Assembly: GCA_964006375.1 (NCBI GenBank)
Contig: OZ023265.1
Span: forward strand, 11,917,295-11,981,294
Length of the DNA stretch: 64,000 nt
Source of the DNA: Tillus elongatus
Lineage: Eukaryota > Arthropoda > Insecta > Coleoptera > Cleridae
Direction of reading: 5' to 3'
The notes under the pieces are model-generated. The model worked only from the letters and a program-made list of their open reading frames with translations, was not told the origin of the DNA and ran no database searches. The position numbers and the translations under genes are program-made. Shown in pieces: positions 12,986 through 26,275 of this stretch. Each line of letters opens with the position of its first letter. Positions within the stretch are counted from its first letter, which is position 1.

Positions 12986-13261
12986 AAAAGAAGTCGCTAC
13001 ATATGTACACAATGTAATGAAATGAGTCACTGTGGCAGAAGGTCATAATTGCGATGACAATGCGACATTTAAGGTGTTATTATATCTTTGTTTATAAAGT
13101 AAAAAGTTGTTAACAACTAACACCAGTCATCCGACACGATAATGTGTAGTTTGTAAAATAAAATGCAACGAAGACACTTCCCACACATTACATCATAATC
13201 TCGGCTCCCATAATGCCTTGGTGTAGCGTGGCTTGTTCCGAGATTATAAATATATGTAATT

Positions 13262-13614
13262 ACATTATTTAACTAGAACCTCGGTGGTTCAGGGGTAAGA
13301 ACGTGTGCCTCTGAACCGAAGAATACTGGGTTCGATCCCAGGGTACTCCTTTCACTTTTTCAGTACAAACTGTATTTGAGCAAGTTGAATGTCTGCATGT
13401 TCCGCCCTTCGGAGGGGGCATAAAGACGTCGGTCCCGTGTCCATGCGATGTTGGGCACGTTAAAGATCCCTACCCTCCTTACAGAAAGGCAGGGGTTCGG
13501 CAAAATTTTCAAGATAGTGAGGTGAAACTACTCCCTGGCGTCGGTGAATGGCCATAGTCGCGGAAATAGGCCGACGTTAAAGAAACAAAACATACACACA
13601 CACATTATTTAACT
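13262..13614 (+). mobile_element. tRNA-derived SINE with 13-bp target-site duplication
   Basis: The element body is 13275-13601. The head carries Pol III signals: an A-box-like GGTGGTTCAGGGGTAAGA and a B-box GGGTTCGATCCCA. A 260-bp body follows and ends in GGCCGACGTTAAAGAAAC and a CA-rich tail. It is flanked by perfect direct repeats ACATTATTTAACT at 13262-13274 and 13602-13614. A second copy of the same SINE lies inverted at 54836-55195. It has no coding capacity; mobilisation would depend on a partner LINE that cannot be named here. Confidence 0.88.
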
Positions 13615-14573
13615 GTTGTTGTTGTACTAGTATCATAATAAACGTTTAGTTAACGCACATCGTGTATTACTAATGAGCAGTACCCAACCCCCTTGTTCCG
13701 TAATTATAACCCTTTAAAAAATTCGGACAAGGGTAGTAACATCTTTCCTCGCCTACAATATTGCTTAAAATATCTTAGTATTAGAGATTTAACAGAAAAA
13801 CGTCAATCGCATTATTTCTTTCGTCACATGCAAAACATTCCTTAACGTTTTCCCAGGTTACACCCTTTAAACACATCTTTTGTTTATTAAAAGAATCCTT
13901 TTGAAGCTTTAATAGGATTTCGAGAAATCCTTGTCAAAACTTCCTAGTAGTTTAACTTTTAATGCATCATTGAAATGAAAGTTTTGCATCTCAAGACTAA
14001 CAAGAGAAACTTTTAGAAAGCAATAAATAATAGGTTACCGCATCTGCTACCACAAAGAAGGGTTCTCTCTTGAGAGACATTTTAAAACATGGACTTAGAG
14101 GAATGGTGGCATTGAACTCGATATGCAAATAGACCGAGGCCTTGTAAAAGAATCGTGATACTGAGCCACAAAAGATTTCTAGAAAAAGATTGTATTTTGC
14201 AACCCTTAAGTTCTTTACTCTTTTTAAAATGGTGCCAAACGGCATTGAGGATGTCAGACGCCAGAAGCAATGTACAAAAGAAATCAGCGGAACTTATTTA
14301 TGACTTATGTAGCATGGTTTTGCAAATTTTGAAACTCAATTGTCCAATAGCAGAAAATAAACAGAAAGTAACAATTTGAATGTAAAGTTTTCGATAAGTT
14401 TGATTTATTACAATACAGAGAAGGGCGCGTTATCTTATCTTATTTCTGCGTGTAAATATAATAATCGTTCTAATAATTATCATTACAAGAACAGCACGTT
14501 TTAAGTTTAATAGGCAATAAGTTTAAAGCCAAAAATTACTACACGCACACCAACCTTTGAGTTTAACAAGTTT
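13615..14573. other. Intergenic, no gene seen
   Basis: Overlapping short frames at 14000-14380 on both strands have no recognisable domain. No element ends were found. Confidence 0.4.
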
Positions 14574-15617
14574 GGTGAATTTTCTTTAAAAAAATTCATA
14601 AATGAGGTGATCACCACTTTTGAATTTTGAGAAAAATTCTTTAAATGAGCTCAAACTGGGACCACATGGGCCGATTTTGATAAAATTTGGTGAGTACCCT
14701 CCTTTTGCAAGTGGCTTAGATAAGTTCGTTAGACATGAAAATCTGCCGGTTTTTTCCCGGAAAATTCTGTGTTTTCTTTCGGAAAATTTTTATATCTCCG
14801 GAAATAACAAAGTAAAATCAGTCAAATTTGGCACGCTGGTTTATATCATTAATATTAAAATACGTACGAGAATTTAGCTCTGTCAGTTAAAAGACAAAAA
14901 CGTAATAGGCATTTAAAGAAAAAAAATGAGGGTTCTCCTCAAAACGGCAAAGTCGCGATTTAAAACGTCAAAATTGGCAACATTTAGGCAAACAACCTGA
15001 AACTAATACGGGTTATGTAAAGAAAATGTCGCAAGAATAATGTATTGCGAACCATGAAGTCTTAGCTTCAACCGTCATTGTTCTTCATTTTACCAAAATA
15101 TTTCCAGAAAATTTATTTCAAATAGACCCTTTCTCGGATGCTTTGGCAGTAGTTTTAGCTATAGAGTTTATCGTTTAATGGTATATAATTCTTGGCGAAT
15201 TTTTGTAAAAATTTATAAAGCTCAATATATCCGTTATTATAAGAGATACGAAAAAAATTTGTATTCATTAATTAAAGGGTGTCTTGAGCTACATTTACAA
15301 AATTATTTCTACAATCACAGGTGGCCCATAAGTCGTTGGTGATACAAATGCTCTATTTTTTTAATCGGACACGCCTTATTTTATTGCATTTTTGCATTTT
15401 CCATTTAAATATAATGTTTGTAAGAGAAGAAATTTTGGACGCAGCCAGTGCGTTATTGTAGCGAATTTTCATTAAATGATTCAAATTTGAATAGTTCAAT
15501 TTGCTATTAACCTATAAGGTAACCAAATTTGACGCCTGCTTTCTTTAAAAAATGACATAATTGTTATTAAAAACATTTTTAGGAAAATTCACTACCCTAA
15601 CGCACTTGCTGCGTCCA
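14574..15617 (-). mobile_element. TA-core element without its TA tract
   Basis: Starts with a hairpin-end remnant (GAATTTTCTTTAAAAAAATT) and runs through the whole body. It ends in a shortened GACGCAG module (15436-15617) that has lost its middle but keeps both inverted termini. The core microsatellite is cleanly absent near 14670, so the copy shows the family without the TA run. Confidence 0.8.
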
Positions 15618-15799
15618 GACTTTTTAGATCATCGATTGGAATTGTTTACTGTGTACTTAAAGATACATTTTAGTAAATAAAGATATTCGATCAGGTACAT
15701 TGTATGTATGTAGCTTACACTACATATAACAATTTTTTGCCAGTCGGGGTCGATATTATAATCGATTGTTATTATTTTTTAAATAAAGATATTGACCAA

Positions 15800-15883
<84 letters not shown>
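15800..15883. repeat. (TA)n microsatellite
   Basis: About 84 bases of TA repeat. Unlike most others in the window, its flanks do not match the TA-core element. Confidence 0.9.
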
Positions 15884-15884
<1 letters not shown>

Positions 15885-16605
15885 CGTATTTCAGTTCTGA
15901 CAAGATGCATTCATATATGACAGAACACTTTTTCAATGTGAAATAGTTTGGAGTCGATATCACTTCCGGTTTAATCGGAAGCAGCGATAAACTTTGTTAT
16001 TTTAAATGGAACCCCTGTATATTTTTATATATTTGGATTGTACGTAAAATTCTGTGTACACCAACGTCACCTATCTTAATCTATCTTCAATTGTTTCAAA
16101 GTTATTGTGATTTTTAAAAATGTTTGCTCAGTTACATTTAAATATTGAAGCCATTCGTTGTAATTTATCTTTAGCGAATATTTATTCAAAAAAATTTACT
16201 AATAGAGAGGTATATATTTTTTTGTAAGCTCGAACCATTTTATTTTATTATTTTGTCATATGCTATATGAAATGATAATTTCTGTTTTCTTGAAACTCTT
16301 GCTGTTTATTTAGTATATATTTGTGCATGAGTTAATATTTATTTGAAATTTACCAACCATGTTAATTTGATTTTGTTTGATATCCCAAATTCACTTATGT
16401 GAATAAATTTAATATTATTGTTACATTAACATATCTGTTTCATTGAAGAGAAATTCCTCCCTAATATCTCCCGTGTTTGGCAGCAACACAATTAATTCTA
16501 ATTATCGTTTATCTAGATTCCTTAAATTTAATATAACCAGGCCCTAGCCTGGGGCGCTCACAAATATAAGACTTCCGGCAGAGCAACACAGAAAAGAACG
16601 TGAGT

Positions 16606-16749
16606 ATCAAACCATATCAAGACCTGCAACCTCCTAAAGTGTTTCTAGTCTTAATAGTAATAATAATCTTATAGATAATCAAACCATATCAAGACCTGCA
16701 ACCTCCTAAAGTGTTTCTAGTCTTAATAGTAATAATAATCTTATAGATA
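16606..16749. repeat. 72-bp perfect tandem duplication
   Basis: Two adjacent, essentially identical 72-bp units, each beginning ATCAAACCATATCAAGACC and ending CTTATAGATA. No coding meaning is seen; it is probably a recent slippage or unequal-exchange event, or an assembly duplicate. Confidence 0.9.
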
Positions 16750-16883
16750 GATGCTTTTAGGGTAGGGCTAATAGGCAAAAGCGACCTCACTATCAAGCAG
16801 GTTCAAATCCACTTGAGGTCAATCACCATGTACCACGTCTCTCAGTAGTTTTTATTTAATGACGGTTACAAACTACCCTGTGT

Positions 16884-17148
16884 CCGGACCATTAGAGTCT
16901 CCACCTGATTCGCCAGATCTGGCACCAAGCGACTACAGATTGTCTCCAGAACTCAAGGAACACATCAGGGGGAAGATATTTTCAACATATATAATGAAGT
17001 ATTGGTAGCTATCAACATTTACTAAGTTACAGCTGTAAATGAGTGGTTTGAAGCTGGGGAAACATTCCACTTAGAAACTGTAAAAATCATCAAGCATTAT
17101 TGAAAAAAGTGTGTTAATGTTAAAGGCGATTATGTGTAAAAATGAAAA
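16884..17148 (+). pseudogene. Mariner transposase C-terminal fragment
   Basis: Translation gives SPDLAPSDYRLSPELKEH, the classic mariner (DD34D-type) signature around the third catalytic Asp. After a stop and frameshift, AVNEWFEAGETFHLETVKII matches the mariner C-terminal helices. The N-terminal two-thirds, including the first two catalytic Asp residues, is missing and no TIR is visible. This family is distinct from the two long-TIR elements at 41.8 and 59.1 kb. Confidence 0.82.
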
Positions 17149-17878
17149 TTCCTAAATGTTTTATCCTTTGATTTCATAGGTTAGAGAGGGAGCAGAAAAA
17201 TAAGGCCTTGTATTTTTTTATATTAAAAAATAATTGTAATATCCAGGCATGCTTTTTGCGGTGGCATATATCATATATCTCGTGGAACGTACCTACGTCA
17301 TAATTTCAGAAAAATAATGATGTTATTATGTCATCAGTATTTTGCTGAAATTAAATTATATTAAATAAATGCTATTGTGTAACTGTATTCCAAAATAAAT
17401 CTACCCTTACGTGATGAACTAGGTAATTATTGATTAAATTCAATAATGAATCATCAGTTCGAGCTAAAATATCCACTTATCATTTTAATAGCATGTCACA
17501 CACATAACCGTTTATTTTTGATTGAAATGACCTTTTCGACAAAAATGCTATCTAAAACATGCAACTAAATATGTCAATCACTTCGTTAGACCTTTCTGAA
17601 TTGTTAAATGTGTCACTATCTATCCGTTAATTACGAAAATATAGAGGATATTATGTTTCTCTCAAAATTAAACTTTTTTTTTTTCAAAATTCAAATGTCA
17701 TTAGCTCAATATGCGAATTTTTTATACGAAAATTCGCTAAAAATATGTCCTAATATTTAATTAAAATCTTAGATAATTTTATGGCGAGCGTCTCGCGACA
17801 GTAAAAACTCGGTTGCACCGATAATACGCATTAGGCACTGAAATTTTGCTTCCTGTCATGACTTGCCTTATACAAAAA
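17149..17878. other. Intergenic, no gene seen
   Basis: AT-rich. A block of about 50 bp at 17777-17826 (CTCGCGACAGTAAAAACTCGG) recurs inverted and diverged at 20312-20365. It may be a decayed repeat. Confidence 0.4.
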
Positions 17879-18710
17879 GTCGCAGCAAGTGCGTTATGGA
17901 AGTTCATTTTCATAGAAATGTTTATATTAGCAAATATATCTCTCTAATGCAAGCAGGCATCAATCTGTCAACCTATGTAGTAGAAACAATGTACCATATT
18001 TTATGAAAATGACTTATTGTTTGAAAATGTGCAAAAAATTTCAGATATACTTTCAATGTTTCCGAGAAAACCGGTTTCCTAGCTAACAAACCTTAGGTTA
18101 ATAACAAATTGAGTTATTAAAATTTGAAGCATTTAATGAAAATTCGCTACCAAAACTGCGTCTGGATTTTTTTTACAAACATGCGTCATATTTCATTTAA
18201 AAAAATGCAAAAATGCAATATTATAAGGGGTTTCGAAAAAAAAATTGTAGGTATCACCAACGCCTTATGGGCTACCTGTGATTGTCAAAATAATTTTGTA
18301 AGATGCAGCTCAAGACACCCTATAATTAACGTATGCAACTTTTTCTGGTATCTTGTATAATAACAATTATATTGAGCTTTACCGTACAAATGCGTCACCC
18401 TGTATATATGTAAACAGATAAAAACTGAAACTAAATCCGGATATGGCTTCTAGGGGGCCTAGTTTGTGCTCATTTGAAGAAATCTTTTTAAAATTCAAAA
18501 GTCGCGGTCTCCTCAATGACTTTTTTGTACGAAAATTAGCTGAAAATTACAGACCGTTAAACCATAAACTTAACTAAAACTGACGCCAAATCATTAGAGG
18601 AAGGGTCTATTTAAAATGAAATTTCAGGAAATATTTTAGTAAAATGAAGGACAATGACGGTTGAAGCTGAAACTTAAGGGTTTGCAGAACACTCTTCTTG
18701 CGACATTGAT
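17879..18710 (+). mobile_element. TA-core element (variant core) plus adjoining partial copy
   Basis: The GACGCAG module is followed by body sequence and the variant core CACCCTGTATATATGTAAAC, then the post-core motif. From about 18560 the sequence re-enters body sequence of a second partial copy (TTTAGTAAAATGAAGGACAA), so two copies are fused. Confidence 0.7.
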
Positions 18711-19007
18711 GTGCTTTGGTCTATTAACTACAATTGGTGGTGGTGGTGGTGGTGGTCGTAAGTTAGCCTCGAAAGTTTCCTTTCATTAGCCACAATAAAC
18801 TACAATTGAAATCAAAGATTGGGATACAACAAGTACAAATTCATTGTCAGGAATGAATTTTGGTAAAAATTGAATGTCAACCAGTGAGTGACAACTGAAG
18901 TAAATGACAGGTACCAATATTTAAAATTCTAAAGCCCTTTTTGCTTATGAGAGCTATCAAAATTATAAAACTTATGTGAGGTTAATTATTGTGTGTAAAC
19001 ATAAAAA

Positions 19008-19130
<123 letters not shown>

Positions 19131-19146
19131 TGTTCGGATTCGGAAA

Positions 19147-19412
19147 GATTTTCGCGGTCTTTAATGTGAGACATACTTGGTTCTCGGGTTGAACCGCGTC
19201 CAGAATTTATTAAAACTCGACGTTTCTGCTCCTGTTTTGGAGCCATTTTCAAGAGGTAAAGGAAATATGTAAGGACACTCTAACGGTGGACAAAGGTGGG
19301 TTGGGTTGTTGTAGCTCGATAACGGGGCCTCAATCTGCCTACTCCCCAAATCTCGCCGGAGATCGTTTGTGAGGTCACAGTGTGTTCAACCCAGATCTCT
19401 CTGAAGCCTAGG
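19147..19412. mobile_element. Inverted-repeat element, short copy (inner segment flipped relative to 51.6 kb)
   Basis: Begins with ACTTGGTTCTCGGGTTGAAC, then CTCGACGTTTCTGCTCCTG and GGAGCCATTTTCAAGAG. The inner part that follows is the reverse complement of the inner part of the copy at 51603-52262. Only one 70-bp unit is present. The right inverted repeat is missing, and the copy ends where a TA-core element resumes. Confidence 0.7.
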
Positions 19413-19414
19413 GT

Positions 19415-20095
19415 TGTCTTCAACCGTCATTGTCATCCATTTTACTAAAATATTTCCAGAAAATTCATTTCAGGTAGACCCTTTCTCTGATGCTTTGGCA
19501 GTAATCTTAGCTATAGAGTTTATCTTCTAATGGTATATAATTTTTGTAGAATTTTCGTAAAAAATCAATAAAGCTCAATATGTCCGTTATTATACAAGAT
19601 GTGACAAAAAAATTGTGTAGCTTAATTATAGGGTGTCTTAAGCTAAAAAAATATTTCCACAATCACAGGTGGCCCATAAGTCGTTGGTGATACAAGTTTT
19701 CTTTTTTTTGAGTTGAACACGCCTTATGTTATTGCATTTTTGCATTTTCCATCGAAATATAATCTATGATTTAAGAAAAGAAATTCGGGACGCAGCAAGT
19801 GCGTTACAGTAGCGTATTTTGATTAAATGCTTATTATTTGAATAGCTCATTTTACTATTAACCTATAAGGTTGACCAAGAAACGAGTTTTTTTCGGGAAC
19901 ACTTTAAGTTTACTTTCGGAAATTTTTGTACATTTTCAAACAATTAAGTTTTTTGATAAAACATGGCACATTGTTTTTACTATATAGGTAATCTGGTAAC
20001 CAAATTTGACGCCTGCTTTCTAAAAAAACACACATTATTTGCTATTAAAAACATTTTAATGAAAATTAACTACCATAATGTACTTGCTGCATCCA
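19415..20095 (-). mobile_element. TA-core element, partial
   Basis: Minus-oriented body and complete GACGCAG module (19787-20095). Both inverted termini are visible (GGGACGCAGCAAGTGCG on the left, CTTGCTGCATCC on the right). Confidence 0.78.
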
Positions 20096-20854
20096 GACTT
20101 TTATTTTTAAACAGTTTTTTTAACTGCCAATGACATATAATAATAACGTATAATAATTAAGAAGAACCAGTTATTCATACTGCTTATTGTATAATAATAT
20201 CACTTTAATAACTACAAATATATTCAAGGAATAAATATTTGACTTCCTACTGTAATTAAAATTTTTAATTTTGCCGCTTTAACTATAACAGATTTATAAA
20301 TTTATTGTTAAAAGTGCATGATCGGTGCCACCGAGATTTTACTGTCGCGAGATTCTCGTATATTATGCAAGTTTAGGCCACCTCGCATACAGCACTTGGT
20401 AGCAATTGTTGCCTAGGAACTTTATTGGAACTTTACCATAATTTGAAATTTTAGTCATAGCATAAAAATAAACAATTGTTTCTTACGCTGTACTTAAGTG
20501 TTTGTGTGTGTGAAAAAACGAGTTTGGTATAGCTTTGACCGCTGAGCAAACATATCAGCTAACAAATATATAAAAATCTACCATCTACAAAAGTGTCAAC
20601 AAAGCAAGAAAAAAACTGCATTAAAAATGTTTCAAGATTTCAAATAGTGCTCACTAAAAAAGGTGCCTTAAGTCATGTTGCCATATTTTTTGTAAGATTT
20701 TCACTTACCGTTAAAACTAATAATTTCTCTTTTTGTTATGACATTATCACTTCTTCAGTAAGTCCATATTGGCGGAAGTAATCTCTTGTATCGTGAACAA
20801 TTAGAGTTCCTAATAAAACAAATCTAGACTGGAAACACCACTGTAAATTTTGTA
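20096..20854. other. Intergenic, no gene seen
   Basis: AT-rich. A copy of the GCATACAGCACTT repeat block (tandem at 24.1 kb) appears near 20380. No coding region was recognised. Confidence 0.4.
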
Positions 20855-20990
20855 TTAGCGAATTTTCATTTTAAAAAATCGCGTTAAGAGAGGTCACGAT
20901 GAAAATCCTTTGAAAAAATTTCTTCACATGAGCGCGAATTTGGGTCCCTGGAACCCAAAACTAAGGTCCGTTAAAATTTTTATATGTTTA
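20855..20990 (-). mobile_element. Divergent TA-core element fragment
   Basis: Matches the hairpin-proximal part of the divergent copy at 12.5-13.0 kb (GTCACGATGAAAATCC, GGGTCCCTGGAACCCA), stopping at the core without a TA run. Confidence 0.55.
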
Positions 20991-21139
20991 TACGTAGGCC
21001 ACTTTGCATACAGCACCTCGCTAACAAAAGTTGCATAACCACTTTATTTGAATTTTAGCATTTAAAAATTTAATGTTTATTACTACTACATATTTACTTC
21101 ACAACATAAAAAATATTCATTCTGGGTTCATTTGTTGTT

Positions 21140-21705
<566 letters not shown>

Positions 21706-22052
21706 CATTGAATAGTTTATATGAGATCTAGTTGTGGTTGTCATGGTAACGTAACATATGATTATTATTGCGTAGGTCTGTTAGATGCTCTAACTGACAT
21801 TTACCGTATATGATATGAGATCGTTTATATTATGTTTTTTATTTATTCGTTTGAATGGACGAATTATTTGTGTCATTTGGGAAATTTTTATACACAAGTG
21901 CAAATAATTCCTTTATTATTGTTAGTGGGTGGCTTAAACAGTGTTTGTTATATTTTATCAATACATATATACGTAAATGGTTTATAAACTGTTTGCATAT
22001 TGAATAAATAAATAAATATAAATGATCGAAGTTTTACAAAAGGGCTGATATT

Positions 22053-22470
22053 ATACAGGGTGACGCGTTTCTACGGTAAAGCTGAATATAATTATTATTA
22101 TACAAGAGACGAGAAAAAATTGTATAAGTTAATTATAGGGTGTCTTGAGCTGCATCTTATAAAATTATTTTGACAATCATCGGCTGGCCCACAAGTCGAT
22201 CGTTGGTGATCCCTACAATATTTTTTTTCTAACAGCCTTATTTTATTGCATTTTTTATCGAAATATGTTTGTAAGAAAAAAAATCAAGACGCAGTAAGTG
22301 CGTTTTGGTAGCAAATTTTCATTAAATGCTTCAAATTTCAATAAATCAATTTGCTATTAACCTAAGATTTGTTGGTTAGAAAATCAACGTTTAAGGTATA
22401 TTGCGGGAAAATTGTTGTACATTTTCAAAAGTTATTTTGATAAAATATGGCACATTTTTTCTACTATATA
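22053..22470 (-). mobile_element. TA-core element, variant core and partial module
   Basis: Starts at the variant core ACAGGGTGACGCGTTTCTAC. It continues through body sequence and half of the GACGCAG module (from 22288), stopping inside it at 22470. Confidence 0.7.
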
Positions 22471-22789
22471 TTTTGCTCATAACCTTATCTCGTTTCTGTG
22501 CTTCTGTGTGCTCTGGAGAATGCATTAACAAGTCGTTATTGTAGTGTAAAATTAAAATGTAGTTTTGATAAAGCAGAATGAAAAAGTGAATTTATTGACT
22601 GAGGAGTAATATTGTGTTGTATACTGGGAGAGTGTTGGAAAATGATCATGTTATATTCTATAAATTAATTAATTATCAACATATTATGTAAAATACTTCA
22701 ACCACCCTATTTAAAACGTTAAAATGGTGTATGTGCTTGTCATAATAAGGTTACTTAAAGCACGAGGGATATACTGTTTGGTTTGTTTT

Positions 22790-22922
22790 ATTAGTGAATT
22801 TTTATTTAAAAAAATTCCCTAATAGAGAGGTATCGATGGAGAGACTTTGCAAACATTTTTGCAAATGAGTGCGAACTAGGACCCCGAGAACCCATATCCG
22901 GGGTTAGTTTCAATTTTTATAT

Positions 22923-22967
<45 letters not shown>

Positions 22968-22968
22968 C

Positions 22969-23056
<88 letters not shown>

Positions 23057-23057
23057 C

Positions 23058-23126
<69 letters not shown>

Positions 23127-24063
23127 GTATGTATCCGCACGATAACTCAAAAAGTTATTAACTGGATTTGATTAAACTCGACAAGAATATTTCTTTTAAT
23201 CATGGCTTAGATAAGTTCGTTAGCCAGGAAAATCGGACAAGGTTTTCCTAGAAAATGTTGAGTTTCCTTTCTAAAAAAATGTTTGTCTGAAAATTACATA
23301 GCTATTTTGATGAAATTTGGTGAACATGTTGCGTTGTTTTAAGATTTCTCGCATTGTAAACTGACGTCCAAACTACGATACATTACATAGAGCAACACTT
23401 ATAAGAAGGAACACAATGTTTTTATATGTTGTGTATTGTGTGCTGCCTAAGATATCATACTAAGTGCAGCAGGTCCCTTCCAACACTATAGGATTAAAAA
23501 TGTATTGCCAAAAAAAATAAACAAATTGCTTATCCTTTAACCAAAATATTCGTGAATTTTTATTTTAAAAAAGTCGGTAATGGAGAGGTATCGATGGTGA
23601 GACTTTGCACAAATTTTTTCAAATATCCATCCGATAACTCAAATATTAATTAACCGATTTCAATGAAACTCGGCAAGTGCCTTTCTTTTATTAATGGCTT
23701 GGATGAGTTCGTTAGCCAGGAAAATCGGAAAGGCTTTTCCGGGAAAAAATTTTTCCCCGAAAATTACAAAGCTGTTTTAATAAAATTTAAAGGGTATGTT
23801 GCCCTGAGAGAGACCTTACTACGTATCAAAATTAAACTTTCTAAGTTTATAAAAAATTGAGTTATTCAAATTTTGATTTTTCTTTCGAATTTTTTTTTTC
23901 CAAAAATTACAAAGGTATTTAAATAAAATTTGGTGTATATGTTTCCTTAAGAAAGACCTTACTACATACCAAAATTAAACTTTCTAAGTTTATAGAAAAT
24001 TGAGTTATTCAAAATTGAAGCATTTAATAAAAATTCACTACCATAACGCACTTGCTGCGTCCC
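22790..24063 (-). mobile_element. Compound TA-core element, left member of an inverted pair
   Basis: Hairpin end at 22790-22822, core tract 22926-23133 (TA with interspersed TACATACA and a GTAT tail), and pre-core motif. A block of about 200 bp follows (motif AGTGCAGCAGGTCCCTTCC), then a second, core-less copy from 23549 to the GACGCAG terminus at 24063. The same compound order occurs inverted at 35153-36335 with very high similarity, and the match stops at the hairpin and the GACGCAG end. Confidence 0.82.
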
Positions 24064-24074
24064 GAATTTTTGGA

Positions 24075-24366
24075 TTTTATGCAAATCTGGGCCACTCTGC
24101 ATACAGCACTTCGCCACCAAAAGTTGCATATCCACTTTATTTGAAGTGTAGCATTTGAAACTTCAGTGTTTTTTAGTTCATGTTTACTTAACAGCATTAC
24201 AAATATTCTTGCTGAGTTTATTTGTTGCTTTTGGATATTGTGCAAGATTAGCCCACCTAGCATACAGCACTTCGCTGACATAAGTTGCATAACCACTTTA
24301 TTTGAATTTTAGCATTTGAAACTAGTGTTTATTAATTTGTTCATATTTACTTCACAGCATAACATA
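24075..24366. repeat. Tandem repeat, about 162-bp unit, two copies
   Basis: Two direct units share GCATACAGCACTTCGC, AAGTTGCATA and CCACTTTATTTGAA. Related single units occur near 20990-21120 and 20380. No coding content. Confidence 0.75.
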
Positions 24367-24486
24367 CCGTGGCCCAGTCTTGTTTATGATTGAGAGTGTC
24401 AAACGTTCTGGCGGGTCCCTGAGTTGCATCCGAAATATGTTTCTCCTAAATATGGTTAGGAAAAAAATAAAAATAATTCCAAATGG

Positions 24487-24488
<2 letters not shown>

Positions 24489-24575
<87 letters not shown>
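24489..24575. repeat. (TA)n microsatellite
   Basis: A plain TA tract of about 87 bases whose flanks do not match the TA-core element. Confidence 0.9.
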
Positions 24576-24576
<1 letters not shown>

Positions 24577-24689
24577 GTATGTGTGCGCGTAAAGTAGATA
24601 TAATTAAATTTAGGTAAGTATGATTTATTTTGTAAGGCATAAACTACTAGCTTCTAGCTTTTTAATTCACTAAATTCGCGCCCTGCATA

Positions 24690-26275
24690 CATCTCGTCTG
24701 TCTAATGCAATAGTTTGTCGCTAATGGACCTGGCTTCCGAGGCCATACAGTAATCATCACTTGTCTTGCCAAAGAGCAGGTGTCTTGTCCTGTCGGCAGT
24801 GGGACAGGAACATACCACGTGATCTGCTGTTTCGTCACTCTTCATACAGAGCAGGCACTCGGTGACTTGACCGACATCCATTCGTTCCATGTGGTGACGC
24901 AAGCGGCAGTGTCCTGTATACAGGCCGACCAGAATTCTCAGTTGTTGTCTGTTTAGCGCTAGAAGCTTTTTAGCCATTGAGTCTGACAAGCCATTTATGA
25001 AGGCCTTAGACTGTGCTTCTTCTGTCATATTTTGCCATTGCTGGATTGTCCTTCTATCTGTTCAGGCATCTAAGGTGCGTTTTTGTGTGTGCATGATCAT
25101 ACCCCCAGCGCAGGTTCTGGTCCGATAAAGTCCTCCTGGACACCACCCCTGGCAAACACGTCGGCCGTTACATTGCCATCAAGGTCTGAGTGACCCGGTA
25201 TCCAGACCAGCGACACCTAATTGCAGTCACCTAGTTCGTTAAGGACAGATTTACAGCTCCATACCGTTTTTGAAATGCAACGGTAGGAACCAAGTGCCTT
25301 TATTGAAGCTGGAGCATCTGAATATATTTTTATCGATTTGTGTGTGCAATGGTTTTGTATAATTTTTTTCGCACACATCTCGATGGCATACACATCTGCC
25401 TGGTGTATGGTTGCATACTTTCCGAGGATATATGATATTCTTGCATCTGTGTCGCTCCCATATGCGCCGGCTCCTGCCCTCCGATCGGTTTTGGAGCCGT
25501 CAGTGTACCAGCAGAGATCTGCCCTCAATAGGGTCGTTTGGTTTCGTTCCCAGTCCTCCCTTTCCGGAAAGACGATCTTGAAAGACATATCTCTACTGAT
25601 CTTTGTAGGCATCAGGTCTGAGATCATTCCCAGAATCTCATGCCTCTCGATATCATCGTGGAGTCCGGTCCCTCCCAAACTGATTGCCTTCGGCATGCTG
25701 TCAGCCGTTTTTTTAATATGTACGTTGTCCAGCCAAATGTGAAGAGGTGGAATGTTTAGGAGGACTTCCACAGCGGCTGATGGAGTGGTGATTATCGTGC
25801 GGGTTATCGTCAGGCATGCTTGTCTCTGTAGCTGAGCCAGTTTGTCCCTCGCGATACCACGAGGTGCTTTAGGCCACCAAACCATCATTCCATAGGCGGT
25901 CTCATAACCATTACATAGAGCCAGCACATCCGTTGTGGGCTTGTTCACCAGTTATTTCCACAGATTCTTCGGCATGTTCACAGTGACAGTTTGGCCCTGC
26001 GGATTACATTCTCTAACTGTACGTTCCAGTTGAGCTTCTTATCTAGAGTAACCCCCAGATATTTCACCTGTTCCATAAATGGAATTGTGCCTCCATAAGA
26101 ATAGGTGGTTTTTATTTGTCCAATCTTCTCCTTCTGGTAAATGGAACAATGATGGTTTTCCGGGGGTTCACAAACATCTGCTCCCTCCGTCACCAATCAT
26201 TCACTACATTCAGTGTCTCTTGAAGAGTATGTGAATGTTCTCCTCCAACTCTAACAGTTTCGCTGAAGTGCTCAG
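24690..26275 (-). mobile_element. R1-like LINE, 3' half with RNase H (broken)
   Basis: Read on the minus strand in three broken frames. First comes an RT thumb region with VKYLGVTLDKKLNW (25978-26196). An inter-domain segment with RTIITTPSAAVEVLLNIPPL leads into an RNase H domain (25217-25948) with WYTDGSKT and YSDAPASIKAL; the usual AE(V/M)YAI is ADVYAI. Last is a C-terminal zinc knuckle CX2CX8HX4C (CLLCMKSDETADH) at 24702-25028. Stops and frameshifts separate the parts. The RT palm and endonuclease are absent. The 3' boundary near 24690 is approximate. Confidence 0.85.

Noticed and set aside
13279..13350. Genuine tRNA gene
   Set aside because: B-box is good, but the acceptor stem does not pair. 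The sequence continues into a SINE body with a second genomic copy.
25338..25742. 134-aa open frame on the + strand
   Set aside because: Antisense shadow of the LINE RNase H region.
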